In this document: one piece after another, positions 18,352 to 26,641 of the stretch
How positions within the stretch are numbered: position 1 is the stretch's first letter
How the letters are laid out: each line of letters opens with the position of its first letter
NCBI GenBank assembly: GCA_002862705.1
Contig: PKDU01000001.1
Location: 1 to 53,522 of the forward strand
DNA from: Flavobacteriaceae bacterium
GTDB lineage: Bacteria > Bacteroidota > Bacteroidia > Flavobacteriales > Flavobacteriaceae
DNA: 53,522 nt
Reading direction: 5' to 3'
Program-made: the position numbers and the translations under genes
Notes under the pieces: generated by a model
Databases searched by the model: none
Seen by the model: the letters and a program-made list of their open reading frames with translations, nothing else
Told to the model about the DNA's origin: nothing

Positions 18352-18359
18352 TATTTTTG
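18352..18359 (+). promoter_or_regulatory. -7 box for the hemACDEFB operon
   Basis: TATTTTTG, a perfect TAnnTTTG, 21 nt before the hemA ATG. A T-run ending TTTTG at 18331-18337 serves as a possible -33 element (14-bp gap), and the third repeat of the operator candidate ends just before it. Confidence 0.65.
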
Positions 18360-18380
18360 CTATGCAACTAAAAACCAGAT

Positions 18381-19616
18381 ATGCCGGCAACGGATACTTT
18401 TTTTTGTATTGGCGTTAGTTATAAAAAAGCAGATGCAGCCCTGCGTGGTCGTTTTAGCATAACATCAAAAGCAATTCCCTTTTTGTTGGAAGACGTCAAA
18501 AACAAAGGCATCAGCTCTTTAGTCTTGAGTTCTACCTGTAACAGAACGGAGCTATATGCACAAGCCCCGAATCACCAAATGTTAGTTGAATTGCTCTGTC
18601 AGCATTCCGAAGGCACAACTGAAGACTTCAAAAAGGCAGGAAACACCTATGAAGGAGCCGATGCCATTTCGCATTTGTTCCGCGTAGGAACAGGCCTTGA
18701 CAGTCAAATATTAGGAGACTTTGAAATCATATCCCAGCTTAAAAAGAGCTTTAAGATTTCCAAAAAAGTTGACTTGCTTAGCCCATACATGGAGCGGATG
18801 TTTAACGCTGTGCTTAACGCGAGCAAACGCATTAAAACAGAAACGGAACTGTCCTCTGGTGCCACATCTGTCTCCTACGTCTCGGTACGCTATATGCTGG
18901 ATACCATTAGCGACTTGGACAACAAAAATATTGTGTTGTTTGGTTTGGGAAAAATTGGTCGTAAAACCTGCGAAAACCTTGTCAAGCATACCAAAAACAC
19001 CCGTATCACGCTAATCAATCGAACACGGGAACGCGCAGAACAATTGGCCGGAAAATTTGATGTAGAAGTAAAAGACTATGCCGAACTTCCTGTTGAAATA
19101 CGCAAAGCCGATGTGCTTGTGGTAGCAACAGGTGCCGAAAAGGCCACCATTGCCAAGTCGCTAATACATACCGATAAGCCGCTGCTAATCCTGGACTTAT
19201 CCATGCCCAAAAACGTACACCCCAATGTGCTTGAACTTCCAAACGTTTCGCTGCTTCACTTGGACGAGTTGTCTAAAATGTCAGACAAAACGCTATTGGA
19301 ACGAAAAAAACACGTGCCACACGCTGAGGAAATCATCGCCCAATCATTGGAAGAATTTAATCAATGGCTCGAAACACGCAAGTTTACCCCTGCACTTGTC
19401 GCAGTAAAAAAACTGATGGAAGACATTCAGCTGCAAGAGTTGGAAGCCCATCGCAAAAAGAACCCTGCTATTGATGCTGACAGCGCCTTGGCTGTTTCAG
19501 ATCGTCTTATCCAAAAACTCACCAACCGAATGGCAACACATTTACGCACGAGCGAAAACGCTGGCGAAAGTGTCAAGGCATTGAAAACGCTATTCAACGT
19601 AACTGCTGATGAATAA
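18381..19616 (+). CDS. hemA: Glutamyl-tRNA reductase
   Basis: A 411-residue NADPH-dependent enzyme that reduces glutamyl-tRNA(Glu) to glutamate-1-semialdehyde, the first committed step of the C5 heme pathway. GVSYKKADAALRGRFS at the N-terminus and Cys53 in SSTCNRTELYA (the nucleophile) identify it; VLFGLGKIGRKT is the NADPH-binding loop, and the C-terminal helical dimerisation domain runs from about 310. It opens the rightward heme operon and overlaps hemC by 8 bp (ATGAATAA). The next enzyme, hemL, is not in this window. Confidence 0.97.
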   Translation: MPATDTFFCIGVSYKKADAALRGRFSITSKAIPFLLEDVKNKGISSLVLSSTCNRTELYAQAPNHQMLVELLCQHSEGTTEDFKKAGNTYEGADAISHLFRVGTGLDSQILGDFEIISQLKKSFKISKKVDLLSPYMERMFNAVLNASKRIKTETELSSGATSVSYVSVRYMLDTISDLDNKNIVLFGLGKIGRKTCENLVKHTKNTRITLINRTRERAEQLAGKFDVEVKDYAELPVEIRKADVLVVATGAEKATIAKSLIHTDKPLLILDLSMPKNVHPNVLELPNVSLLHLDELSKMSDKTLLERKKHVPHAEEIIAQSLEEFNQWLETRKFTPALVAVKKLMEDIQLQELEAHRKKNPAIDADSALAVSDRLIQKLTNRMATHLRTSENAGESVKALKTLFNVTADE

Positions 19617-20502
19617 CCTTGTCAGGATAGGAACGCGTGGCAGTGCGCTTGCGCTCTGGCAAGCCCGACAAGCACAAAACATGCTCGGGATCGTTGGCCT
19701 TAGGAGCGAGCTAGTGCCCATTTCTTCTAGTGGCGACAAAGCGCTTCAAAAACCCCTTTACGAGATGGGAGTCCAAGGGATTTTTACCAAAGAATTAGAT
19801 GCCGCTTTGTTAGAAGGTCAAATTGATGTTGCCGTTCATAGCATGAAGGACGTGCCAACACAACTTCCAAAAGGCATTACAACTGCCTTTATCCCAAAAC
19901 GCGGCCCCGTAGCTGATGTTTTTATTTTCAAAAACAAGGCGTGGGAAGCCAACAAAAGCGTGGTGGCAACCAGTAGCCTGCGACGTGCTGCTCAATGGAT
20001 GCATAAATATCCGCATCACAGCATCATTGACATAAGAGGGAATGTACCCACACGACTTAAAAAATTAGAAACGCTGGACTGCGAAGGTACCATTATGGCC
20101 ATTGCTGGTCTGAAACGTCTCGAAATGCTTCCTAAACGACACACCGTTTTAGACTGGATGGTTCCAGCGCCAGCCCAAGGCGCCTTGTTGGTTACCGCAT
20201 TGGAAGCTAGCAAGGACTTACTGGCCAAATTATCGCCACTAAACGACGACGAAACAGCCCTTTGTGTAGCACAAGAGCGAATATTCCTGCGTGAACTAGA
20301 GGGCGGTTGTACAGCACCCATTGGTGCATTGGCAAAAATAGAAGGAGACCAAATTCATTTCGTTGGAAACATCACTCAAAAAGGAGGAAAAGAACAACGG
20401 GTGTTTGACCAGTATCTGCCCATTGAAAACGCCCATGATATTGGATCCGTTGCGGCTAAAAAGCTCTTGTCCCAAGACGCAAAAGCACTGCTCAATGGAT
20501 AA
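19609..20502 (+). CDS. hemC: Hydroxymethylbilane synthase (porphobilinogen deaminase)
   Basis: A 297-residue enzyme joining four porphobilinogen units into hydroxymethylbilane. IGTRGSALALWQA is the N-terminal signature, DVAVHSMKDVPTQLP holds the catalytic Asp, and GGCTAPIGA carries the Cys that binds the dipyrromethane cofactor. The start overlaps the hemA stop by 8 bp and its stop overlaps hemD by 8 bp, so translation of the three is probably coupled. Confidence 0.97.
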   Translation: MNNLVRIGTRGSALALWQARQAQNMLGIVGLRSELVPISSSGDKALQKPLYEMGVQGIFTKELDAALLEGQIDVAVHSMKDVPTQLPKGITTAFIPKRGPVADVFIFKNKAWEANKSVVATSSLRRAAQWMHKYPHHSIIDIRGNVPTRLKKLETLDCEGTIMAIAGLKRLEMLPKRHTVLDWMVPAPAQGALLVTALEASKDLLAKLSPLNDDETALCVAQERIFLRELEGGCTAPIGALAKIEGDQIHFVGNITQKGGKEQRVFDQYLPIENAHDIGSVAAKKLLSQDAKALLNG

Positions 20503-21166
20503 GCCCTTAATCTTATCGACCAAAAAATTAGACCCGGCGTTACGGGAGCGTATCGTCCATAACGGCCTTGCCTATATGGAATACGATGCCATTCATGTCA
20601 GTCCCGTTGCTTTTGAACTGCCTGCACCTACAGATTACGTCATCTTTAGCAGTAAAAACGCGGTTAAGACCGTATTAAAAAGCGCATATGCATGGGCAAA
20701 CACACAAGTGCTTTGTGTGGGAAAGCAGTCCGAAGAGCTGCTTTTTAAAAAAGGCATAAAAACGATAAAAACAGCCAAAAACATGGCAGAATTGGTCATT
20801 TTTATAGAAAAAATAGCTAAAAATGCCTCTTTTTTACATTTTTGTGGAAATAGAAGGTTGGCGGTTTTGGCAGAAAAAATGACTGCGTGGAAAGCCAATT
20901 TTAAAGAAATTGTGGTGTATGATACCACCCTTAATGTCAAAAAAATCAATGCTGCGCCAGACGCCATTCTTTTTTACAGCCCAAGCGGTGTAGAAAGTCA
21001 CACAAACATGAATTTAATTGGCAAAAGCAGTTGTTTTTGTATTGGCGAAACCACTGCCAAATCAATTCCTGAACAACCAAAAGAATTGGTCGTTTTGGAA
21101 AACCCCAGTATAAAAACGCTGGTGGCAAAGGCCATTCAACTCCTTAAAAAACACCAACATGCTTAA
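20495..21166 (+). CDS. hemD: Uroporphyrinogen-III synthase
   Basis: A 223-residue two-lobed enzyme that closes and inverts ring D of hydroxymethylbilane. HemD proteins diverge strongly, so the call rests on the weak family motifs ([15 protein letters not shown] in lobe one, [13 protein letters not shown] in lobe two), on length and on its place between hemC and hemE. The ATG at 20495 overlaps the hemC stop by 8 bp (ATGGATAA); a longer frame from 20363 lies entirely within hemC and is not the start. It overlaps hemE by 8 bp as well. Confidence 0.88.
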   Translation: MDKPLILSTKKLDPALRERIVHNGLAYMEYDAIHVSPVAFELPAPTDYVIFSSKNAVKTVLKSAYAWANTQVLCVGKQSEELLFKKGIKTIKTAKNMAELVIFIEKIAKNASFLHFCGNRRLAVLAEKMTAWKANFKEIVVYDTTLNVKKINAAPDAILFYSPSGVESHTNMNLIGKSSCFCIGETTAKSIPEQPKELVVLENPSIKTLVAKAIQLLKKHQHA

Positions 21167-22184
21167 AAACGATATTTTTTTAAGAGCGCTCGATGGCGAA
21201 GCACTAGACAGGCCGCCCGTTTGGATGATGCGACAAGCAGGACGCTATCTACCCGATTTTATGAAGCTAAAGGCCAAATATGATTTTTTTACACGTTGCC
21301 AAACGCCAGAGCTGGCAGCAGAAATTACCGTAATGCCCATTGATCAAGTTGGGACTGACGCAGCCATATTGTTCTCCGACATATTGGTCATTCCACAAGC
21401 GATGGATATTGCTGTTGAAATGAAAGACGGAGTTGGACCGTGGTTGCCAAATCCAGTCCGTACTGCAAAAGACCTTGAGAAAGTAATCGTGCCTGATGTT
21501 GCAGACCGTTTGCACTACGTTATGGAAGCTATCAGGCAGACCAAAACAGCATTGGAAGACAGGGTTCCGCTGATTGGTTTTGCCGGTTCGCCATGGACCA
21601 TTTTGTGTTATGCCGTTCAAGGACAAGGGTCTAAAAACTTCGATCTGGCTAAAGGATTTTGCTTTTCGCAACCCGCCCTCGCGCATGAGCTGCTTCAAAA
21701 AATTACCGACACTACCATTGCCTACCTAAAAGCAAAAGTGCGTGCAGGAGTAGATGCCGTACAACTTTTTGATTCTTGGGGCGGCATGTTGGGTGAAGAA
21801 GATTATCAAACCTTTTCGTGGCAATACATGCAACAGATCGTCGATGCGCTTAAAGATGAAACCAAAGTAATCGCTTTTGCCAAAGGCTGTTGGTATGCGC
21901 TTCCAACCATGGCACGCTCTGGCGTACACGCACTTGGTGTGGATTGGACTTGCTCGGCGAGAAATGCTCGGTATTTGTCGGGAGGGCAAATCCCCTTACA
22001 AGGAAATTTTGACCCCTCGCGATTGTTGTCCCCCATACCAGAAATTGAAAGACTGGCCCACAAAATGGTAAGCGAATTTGGCACACAAAACTACATTGCC
22101 AACCTCGGTCACGGCATACTACCCAACGTTCCTGTTGACCACGCCAAAGCATTTGTTAACGCCATAAAATCCTATAATTCCTAA
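21159..22184 (+). CDS. hemE: Uroporphyrinogen decarboxylase
   Basis: A 341-residue cytoplasmic enzyme that removes four carboxyl groups from uroporphyrinogen III to give coproporphyrinogen [19 protein letters not shown] is the N-terminal signature with the substrate-binding Arg, [12 protein letters not shown] the second, and [10 protein letters not shown] the third. The start lies inside the end of hemD (ATGCTTAA). hemF follows after 11 bp. Confidence 0.97.
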   Translation: MLKNDIFLRALDGEALDRPPVWMMRQAGRYLPDFMKLKAKYDFFTRCQTPELAAEITVMPIDQVGTDAAILFSDILVIPQAMDIAVEMKDGVGPWLPNPVRTAKDLEKVIVPDVADRLHYVMEAIRQTKTALEDRVPLIGFAGSPWTILCYAVQGQGSKNFDLAKGFCFSQPALAHELLQKITDTTIAYLKAKVRAGVDAVQLFDSWGGMLGEEDYQTFSWQYMQQIVDALKDETKVIAFAKGCWYALPTMARSGVHALGVDWTCSARNARYLSGGQIPLQGNFDPSRLLSPIPEIERLAHKMVSEFGTQNYIANLGHGILPNVPVDHAKAFVNAIKSYNS

Positions 22185-22195
22185 ATCTGTATATC

Positions 22196-23098
22196 ATGAA
22201 ACCCCTATTCACTGCATACATAAAAACCCTACAAGACAAAATAACGGCTTGTATTGAACAAGAAGACGGTAAAGCTCACTTTCAAGAAGACGCTTGGCAA
22301 CGCCCAGGTGGCGGTGGTGGAAGAACACGTGTCATTGAAAATGGTGCTGTTTTTGAAAAAGGAGGCGTAAATATTTCTGAGGTATTTGGTAAACTGCCTG
22401 AGTCCATGCAAAAACAACTGGGTGTTTTACACAGCGATTTTTTTGCCTGTGGCATTAGCTTGGTCCTACACCCTAAAAATCCAATGGTACCAACAGTACA
22501 CGCTAACTTCCGTTACTTTGAACTATATGATAAAGACAATAAGGTTGTCGATCAATGGTTTGGTGGTGGCTTAGACCTCACGCCCTATTATCTTTTTGAA
22601 GAAGATGCAACCCACTTTCACCAAGTTTGTAAAACCGTTTGTGACAAACACGATGCGCACTTTTACGCCAACTACAAACAAAAATGCGATGCCTATTTTT
22701 GGAATCATCATCGTGATGAAGCAAGGGGCATCGGCGGCTTGTTTTTTGACTATTGCCGTCCTAACGACACGCACAGTCTTGATAAGTGGTATGCTTTCGT
22801 AACAGACATGGGCAATGCTTTTTTGACCGCTTATTTGCCTATTGTCCAAAAACGCAAAGCGCTCTCCTTTTCCAAAGCACAGCGTCAATGGCAAGAGTTA
22901 AGACGTGGACGGTATGTTGAATTTAATCTTGTGCACGACAAAGGCACCTTATTTGGACTCAAAACCAAAGGCCGCATAGAAAGCATTTTGATGAGTTTAC
23001 CCCCAACGGTTCAATGGGCATATGACCACCAGCCAGAAAAAGATTCAGAAGAAGTAAAATTATTAACTGTTCTAAAAAAACCCATAGACTGGGTCTAA
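22196..23098 (+). CDS. hemF: Oxygen-dependent coproporphyrinogen III oxidase
   Basis: A 300-residue enzyme that uses O2 to decarboxylate coproporphyrinogen III to protoporphyrinogen IX. WQRPGGGGGRTRVIENG and HANFRYFE, then the WFGGGLDLTPYYLFEEDA block and RRGRYVEFNLVHDKGT are diagnostic. Choice of HemF over oxygen-independent HemN in this operon indicates heme synthesis under aerobic conditions; a separate hemN may exist elsewhere. hemB starts 3 bp after its stop. Confidence 0.97.
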   Translation: MKPLFTAYIKTLQDKITACIEQEDGKAHFQEDAWQRPGGGGGRTRVIENGAVFEKGGVNISEVFGKLPESMQKQLGVLHSDFFACGISLVLHPKNPMVPTVHANFRYFELYDKDNKVVDQWFGGGLDLTPYYLFEEDATHFHQVCKTVCDKHDAHFYANYKQKCDAYFWNHHRDEARGIGGLFFDYCRPNDTHSLDKWYAFVTDMGNAFLTAYLPIVQKRKALSFSKAQRQWQELRRGRYVEFNLVHDKGTLFGLKTKGRIESILMSLPPTVQWAYDHQPEKDSEEVKLLTVLKKPIDWV

Positions 23099-23101
23099 AC
23101 T

Positions 23102-24076
23102 ATGATGTATCCTCTTTATAGAAATCGACGCTTACGCGCTAGCGCTGCCATGCGTTACTTGGTACGTGAAACTAGCCTTTCGGCAAATGATTTTATCGTA
23201 CCCTTATTTATTGTGGAAGGTTCAAAAACCAAAACAGCAATCCCATCCATGCCAGACTATTTTAGGTTTAGTCTTGACCTTGCTACGGCAGAGGCAAAAC
23301 GACTTTACGATTTGGGTGTAAAGGGAGTGCTTCTTTTTGTTAAAGTCGATGATGCCCAAAAGGACAATACGGGCGCAGCAGCTTTAAACCCTGACGGATT
23401 GATGCAACGCAGCATTCGTGCGATTAAAAAAGCTGTTCCAGAATTGCTAGTTGCTACCGATGTTGCCCTTGATCCCTATTCGAGCTTTGGACACGATGGA
23501 ATTGTAAAAGAGGATAAAATACTGAACGATGCGACAGTAGCAATCTTATCAAAAATGGCGCTTAGTCATGCCGAATGTGGTGCCGACATGCTTGCGCCCA
23601 GCGACATGATGGACGGGCGCATTTTGAGCATACGCCAAGCACTAGAAAAAGCGGGCTATGTACATACGGCAATAATGAGCTACAGTGCCAAATACGCCTC
23701 CGCTTTTTATGGTCCTTTCCGGGATGCTTTGGATTCAGCACCAGGTTTTGGCGACAAAAAAACCTACCAAATGGATGTGGCAAATCGCAAAGAAGCCATC
23801 GCTGAAACAATACGTGACATTGAAGAAGGGGCAGACATTGTAATGGTAAAACCCGGGATGGCCTATTTGGATATTGTCCGTGACTTGGCCAATGAAGTAC
23901 AGGTTCCCATTGCGGTTTATCAGGTGAGTGGGGAATACGCCATGCTAAAGGCCGCAGCAGCGAAAGGATTGCTTGACCACGACAGTGTGATGCTGGAGCA
24001 GCTTATCGCCTTTAAGCGTGCAGGAGCTTCCATTATTGTTTCCTATCACGCAGAGCACGCCATTTCCTTGTTGTAA
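23102..24076 (+). CDS. hemB: Delta-aminolevulinic acid dehydratase (porphobilinogen synthase)
   Basis: A 324-residue enzyme that condenses two 5-aminolevulinate molecules to porphobilinogen. The two Schiff-base lysines lie in SAKYASAFYGPFRD and MVKPGMAYLDI. The metal site reads DVALDPYSSFGHDG, with Asp/Ala in place of the cysteines of zinc enzymes, so this is the magnesium-type HemB. Last heme gene of the operon; note that it acts second in the pathway but is encoded last. Two ATG codons stand in tandem at the start (23102 and 23105), and either could be used. Confidence 0.97.
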   Translation: MMYPLYRNRRLRASAAMRYLVRETSLSANDFIVPLFIVEGSKTKTAIPSMPDYFRFSLDLATAEAKRLYDLGVKGVLLFVKVDDAQKDNTGAAALNPDGLMQRSIRAIKKAVPELLVATDVALDPYSSFGHDGIVKEDKILNDATVAILSKMALSHAECGADMLAPSDMMDGRILSIRQALEKAGYVHTAIMSYSAKYASAFYGPFRDALDSAPGFGDKKTYQMDVANRKEAIAETIRDIEEGADIVMVKPGMAYLDIVRDLANEVQVPIAVYQVSGEYAMLKAAAAKGLLDHDSVMLEQLIAFKRAGASIIVSYHAEHAISLL

Positions 24077-24118
24077 AAGGAGCAAAGCAAATTTTTGTAC
24101 TTTGCTAAAAAATTTAAT

Positions 24119-25291
24119 ATGAAAAAATGCGCCTCATTTTTAAAAGGACTCCTTGTTGTTTTGGTAATCCTCGTCGCAGGTCTCTACATTTCGGGCTATG
24201 GCTACCTGATTGAACTCGGAGCCAAAGTAATTGAGCTTGGAAGAACTTCCGCTGGCTTGGAAGACTACGTTTATTTCGATTCTCGTGAGATTCCCAAAAG
24301 TGACAATCCGCAAGCATGGCCCTTGCACGCCGATTACAATTCAATTCCTGCTACCGCCAAACTTCAAAAACTTCACCAAGACCACAGAACCGTTGCGTTT
24401 CTCGTCATTAAAAATGACTCGATTTGGCACGAGCAGTATTTTGAAGGCTTCGGAAATGACAGTAAAACCAACTCTTTTTCTGTGGTTAAAACAATCGTCT
24501 CGGCCAGTCTGGCCAAGGCCATTGAAGAGGGGGATGTTAAAAGTTTTGACCAACCCGTTAAAGACTTTCTGCCTTGGTTGCAAGGAGCATATGCTGATGT
24601 TGTTACTGTAGGCAATTTGGCTACCATGTCGTCTGGTCTCAAGTGGAAAGAAGATTATGAAAACTTACTTACCATCACGCCACGCACGTACATCACACGA
24701 GACATTGTTGGGGTAATGAAGACGCTTCCTATTGAAACCCCTCCAGGTGAACGTTTTGTGTATCAAAGCGGAAGCACACAGTTGTTGTCTTTGGTACTGA
24801 CAGCTGCTACAGGCGAAACCATTTCAGATTTGGTGAGACGCTATTTTTGGAATCCCCTTGGAGCACATGCCGATGCCAACTGGCGTCTTGATGCTTCCGA
24901 AAAAGGGGTTGAAAAATCGTATTGCTGTTTTAATTCCAATGCACGTGATTTTGCACGCTTTGCAGCACTGTTCAAAAACGGCGGGGTCTGTAATGGCAAG
25001 CAATTGATAAATGCTGACTATGTTCAGAAATCCATAACCCCACAGTTTGAAAATGGCCAAGACTATGGCTATGGGTGGTGGTTGGGCGCACATATGGGAA
25101 AACGTTTTTACAGCATGCGTGGACACAACGGGCAATATGTGATTGTATTTCCAGAAGATGATGTAATCGTGGTTCGTTTGGGTCGTGCGCAATTGCCCGA
25201 CTTGCCTGGTGTCAGACACTCCGCCGATTATTTGGGCTATATGGAAGAAGCCTTTGCAATGTTAAACAATGAAACTGCCACAAGCCCTTGA
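24119..25291 (+). CDS. Serine hydrolase of the beta-lactamase/class C PBP-like family
   Basis: A 390-residue protein anchored by one N-terminal helix (about 5-28), with the bulk in the periplasm. Ser121-x-x-Lys124 in NSFSVVKT is the catalytic SxxK; VYQSGSTQ provides the second motif with Tyr, and RGHNGQ near the C-terminus replaces KTG, as in many esterase or peptidase members. Role unknown; esterase, amidase or D-aminopeptidase activity are all possible. Start chosen at MKKC (24119) rather than 24095, because it gives a normal Lys-rich signal anchor. It follows hemB by 42 bp and overlaps the exonuclease by 23 bp, so it may be read from the heme promoter. Confidence 0.85.
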   Translation: MKKCASFLKGLLVVLVILVAGLYISGYGYLIELGAKVIELGRTSAGLEDYVYFDSREIPKSDNPQAWPLHADYNSIPATAKLQKLHQDHRTVAFLVIKNDSIWHEQYFEGFGNDSKTNSFSVVKTIVSASLAKAIEEGDVKSFDQPVKDFLPWLQGAYADVVTVGNLATMSSGLKWKEDYENLLTITPRTYITRDIVGVMKTLPIETPPGERFVYQSGSTQLLSLVLTAATGETISDLVRRYFWNPLGAHADANWRLDASEKGVEKSYCCFNSNARDFARFAALFKNGGVCNGKQLINADYVQKSITPQFENGQDYGYGWWLGAHMGKRFYSMRGHNGQYVIVFPEDDVIVVRLGRAQLPDLPGVRHSADYLGYMEEAFAMLNNETATSP

Positions 25292-25988
25292 GAACATACT
25301 GTTTCTAGATATAGAAACCGTACCTGAAGCAACCAATTTTAGGCTGCTTAGTGAGCAAGCACAAGATTTGTTTGCTGCCAAAACCGCCTACAAGCGAAAA
25401 GCAGACGACTTAAGTGCTGAAGACTACTACGACCGTGCGGGTATTTGGGCTGAATTTGGAAAAATCGTTTGTATTTCGGTTGGCTATTTGACCACAACAA
25501 CAGACGGTCGTCAATTCAGAGTGCGCAGTTTTTCTGGTGACGAAAATGAATTGCTTCTTGAATTTAAAAGTTTACTTGATGGCCATTTTTCAGCTGCCCA
25601 ACACAAGCTATGTGCCCACAATGGAAAAGAATTTGATTTTCCCTTTATTGCCAGGCGTATGCTAAAGCATCAGTTGGAACTACCATACACATTGCAATTG
25701 ATGGGCAAAAAACCTTGGGAAGTGCCCCATCTTGACACCTTAGAATTGTGGAAATTTGGCGACTTTAAGCATTATACCTCTTTAAAATTATTGACGCACT
25801 TTTTTGGAATCCCTTCGCCAAAGGACGATATGGACGGATCTGATGTGGCGCGTGTATATTATGAAGAAAAGGATTTGGGGCGTATTGTTCGCTATTGCGA
25901 AAAGGACGTAATTACGCTAACGCAAGTGTATCTTAAACTGATGCTACAACCACCTTTACGTGAAGATGAAATCGTTTCTGTTTCATAA
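25269..25988 (+). CDS. DEDDy 3'-5' exonuclease (PolB-exonuclease-like)
   Basis: A 239-residue RNase H-fold exonuclease of the type annotated as related to the PolB proofreading domain. Asp14 and Glu16 in FLDIETVPE are the first metal ligands, the HNGKEFDFPF segment gives the second motif, and RYCEKDVITLTQ supplies the Tyr/Asp of the DEDDy motif. No polymerase domain is attached. It may serve in DNA repair or RNA trimming. The 23-bp overlap with the serine hydrolase ties it to the heme operon transcript, an unusual partner. Confidence 0.88.
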   Translation: MKLPQALENILFLDIETVPEATNFRLLSEQAQDLFAAKTAYKRKADDLSAEDYYDRAGIWAEFGKIVCISVGYLTTTTDGRQFRVRSFSGDENELLLEFKSLLDGHFSAAQHKLCAHNGKEFDFPFIARRMLKHQLELPYTLQLMGKKPWEVPHLDTLELWKFGDFKHYTSLKLLTHFFGIPSPKDDMDGSDVARVYYEEKDLGRIVRYCEKDVITLTQVYLKLMLQPPLREDEIVSVS

Positions 25989-26012
25989 ATGTGTTAACCG
26001 CTTTGAATTCTG

Positions 26013-26020
26013 TATTTTTG
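26013..26020 (+). promoter_or_regulatory. -7 box for the small membrane protein gene
   Basis: TATTTTTG, a perfect TAnnTTTG, 16 nt before the ATG at 26037. Confidence 0.55.
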
Positions 26021-26036
26021 TGTCAACACTAACATT

Positions 26037-26468
26037 ATGGATATCATTATTTCGTTACATTCCAAGCTGGCCTATGTGGTCTTAATCTTCTTGGTCCTAG
26101 CTGCTTTAAACGCTTTTTGGGGCTTGATTGGCAAACGCAGCTTTGGCAGCAAAGACTTGCGCCTTTCGCTTTTTGCGCTTATTTTTTCTCATATTCAACT
26201 GCTAATAGGCATTGCTACTTATTTTGTGTCGCCTTATTTTTCCGCTTGGGAAAATGGTATGGGGGCCGTAATGAAAGACAGCACCTTACGCCTCTATTTG
26301 GTAGAACACCCCACTACAAATATCTTGGCCATTGTGCTTATAACCATGGGGTGGTCATTACACAAAAAGGCGGCTGGAGACAGAAAAAAATATTTTAGAA
26401 TCGCCGTTTTCTACGGCATTGGATTGCTGTTGTTATTAAGTAGGATTCCGTGGCAAAACTGGCCATAA
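26037..26468 (+). CDS. Conserved four-helix membrane protein (cytochrome-like, unassigned)
   Basis: A 143-residue protein with four predicted helices (about 8-30, 43-65, 90-108, 120-137). Histidines sit near helix ends (SLHSKLAY, FSHIQLL, VEHPTTNILA, SLHKKAAG), a layout that could bind heme b, and the HPT motif is notable. Relatives in Flavobacteriia are conserved but uncharacterised; some databases carry a misleading ribosomal protein label for this family. It has its own promoter box and stands alone. Electron transfer is a guess from the histidines only. Confidence 0.65.
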   Translation: MDIIISLHSKLAYVVLIFLVLAALNAFWGLIGKRSFGSKDLRLSLFALIFSHIQLLIGIATYFVSPYFSAWENGMGAVMKDSTLRLYLVEHPTTNILAIVLITMGWSLHKKAAGDRKKYFRIAVFYGIGLLLLLSRIPWQNWP

Positions 26469-26472
26469 AAAA

Positions 26473-26499
26473 AGAAAGCACCCTGAAGAGATGCTTTCT
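26473..26499. repeat. 8-bp inverted repeat, terminator-shaped on the minus strand
   Basis: AGAAAGCA (26473-26480) and TGCTTTCT (26492-26499) pair perfectly around an 11-nt loop. On the + strand no T tract follows; on the minus strand a run of seven T follows, as in an intrinsic terminator. It could end the + strand gene imperfectly or stop leftward transcription entering from pheS. Confidence 0.55.
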
Positions 26500-26520
26500 A
26501 ATAACCAACCATATTAAACT

Positions 26521-26532
26521 ATGAAAAACTAA
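26521..26532 (+). other. Possible three-codon leader ORF (Met-Lys-Asn)
   Basis: ATG AAA AAC TAA, preceded by an A-rich stretch (AACCAACCATATTAAACT) that looks like the start of a Flavobacteriia gene with no gene behind it. It may be a relic or a leader. Weak support. Confidence 0.25.
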
Positions 26533-26542
26533 TTAAGCAATA

Positions 26543-26575
26543 TTATCTTGCTTCACGTTTACATGTGCAAGATAA
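26543..26575. repeat. 9-bp inverted repeat upstream of gpsA
   Basis: TTATCTTGC (26543-26551) and GCAAGATAA (26567-26575) pair perfectly around a 15-nt loop in the 173-bp spacer before gpsA. No T tract follows. It could be an operator for a dimeric protein or part of a small RNA. Confidence 0.45.
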
Positions 26576-26614
26576 ATCAAGTTATTCCTCGTAGTTGTGA
26601 ATTATTTGTTAAAG

Positions 26615-26622
26615 TATTTTAG
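26615..26622 (+). promoter_or_regulatory. -7-like box for gpsA
   Basis: TATTTTAG, TAnnTTTG with one change, 19 nt before the gpsA ATG. The same TAnnTTAG form precedes dprA and recA. Confidence 0.4.
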
Positions 26623-26641
26623 AAACATAAACGCTTAATTA

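Noticed and set aside
20363..20494. Longer upstream start for hemD
   Set aside because: The extra 44 residues lie wholly within hemC and are not like HemD; the ATG at 20495 fits the 8-bp overlap pattern.
24081..24106. AGCAAAG/CTTTGCT inverted repeat between hemB and the serine hydrolase as a terminator
   Set aside because: The + strand has no T tract after it, so it is not an intrinsic terminator for the heme operon; a one-off -7-like GTACTTTG overlaps its right arm but is too weak to list.
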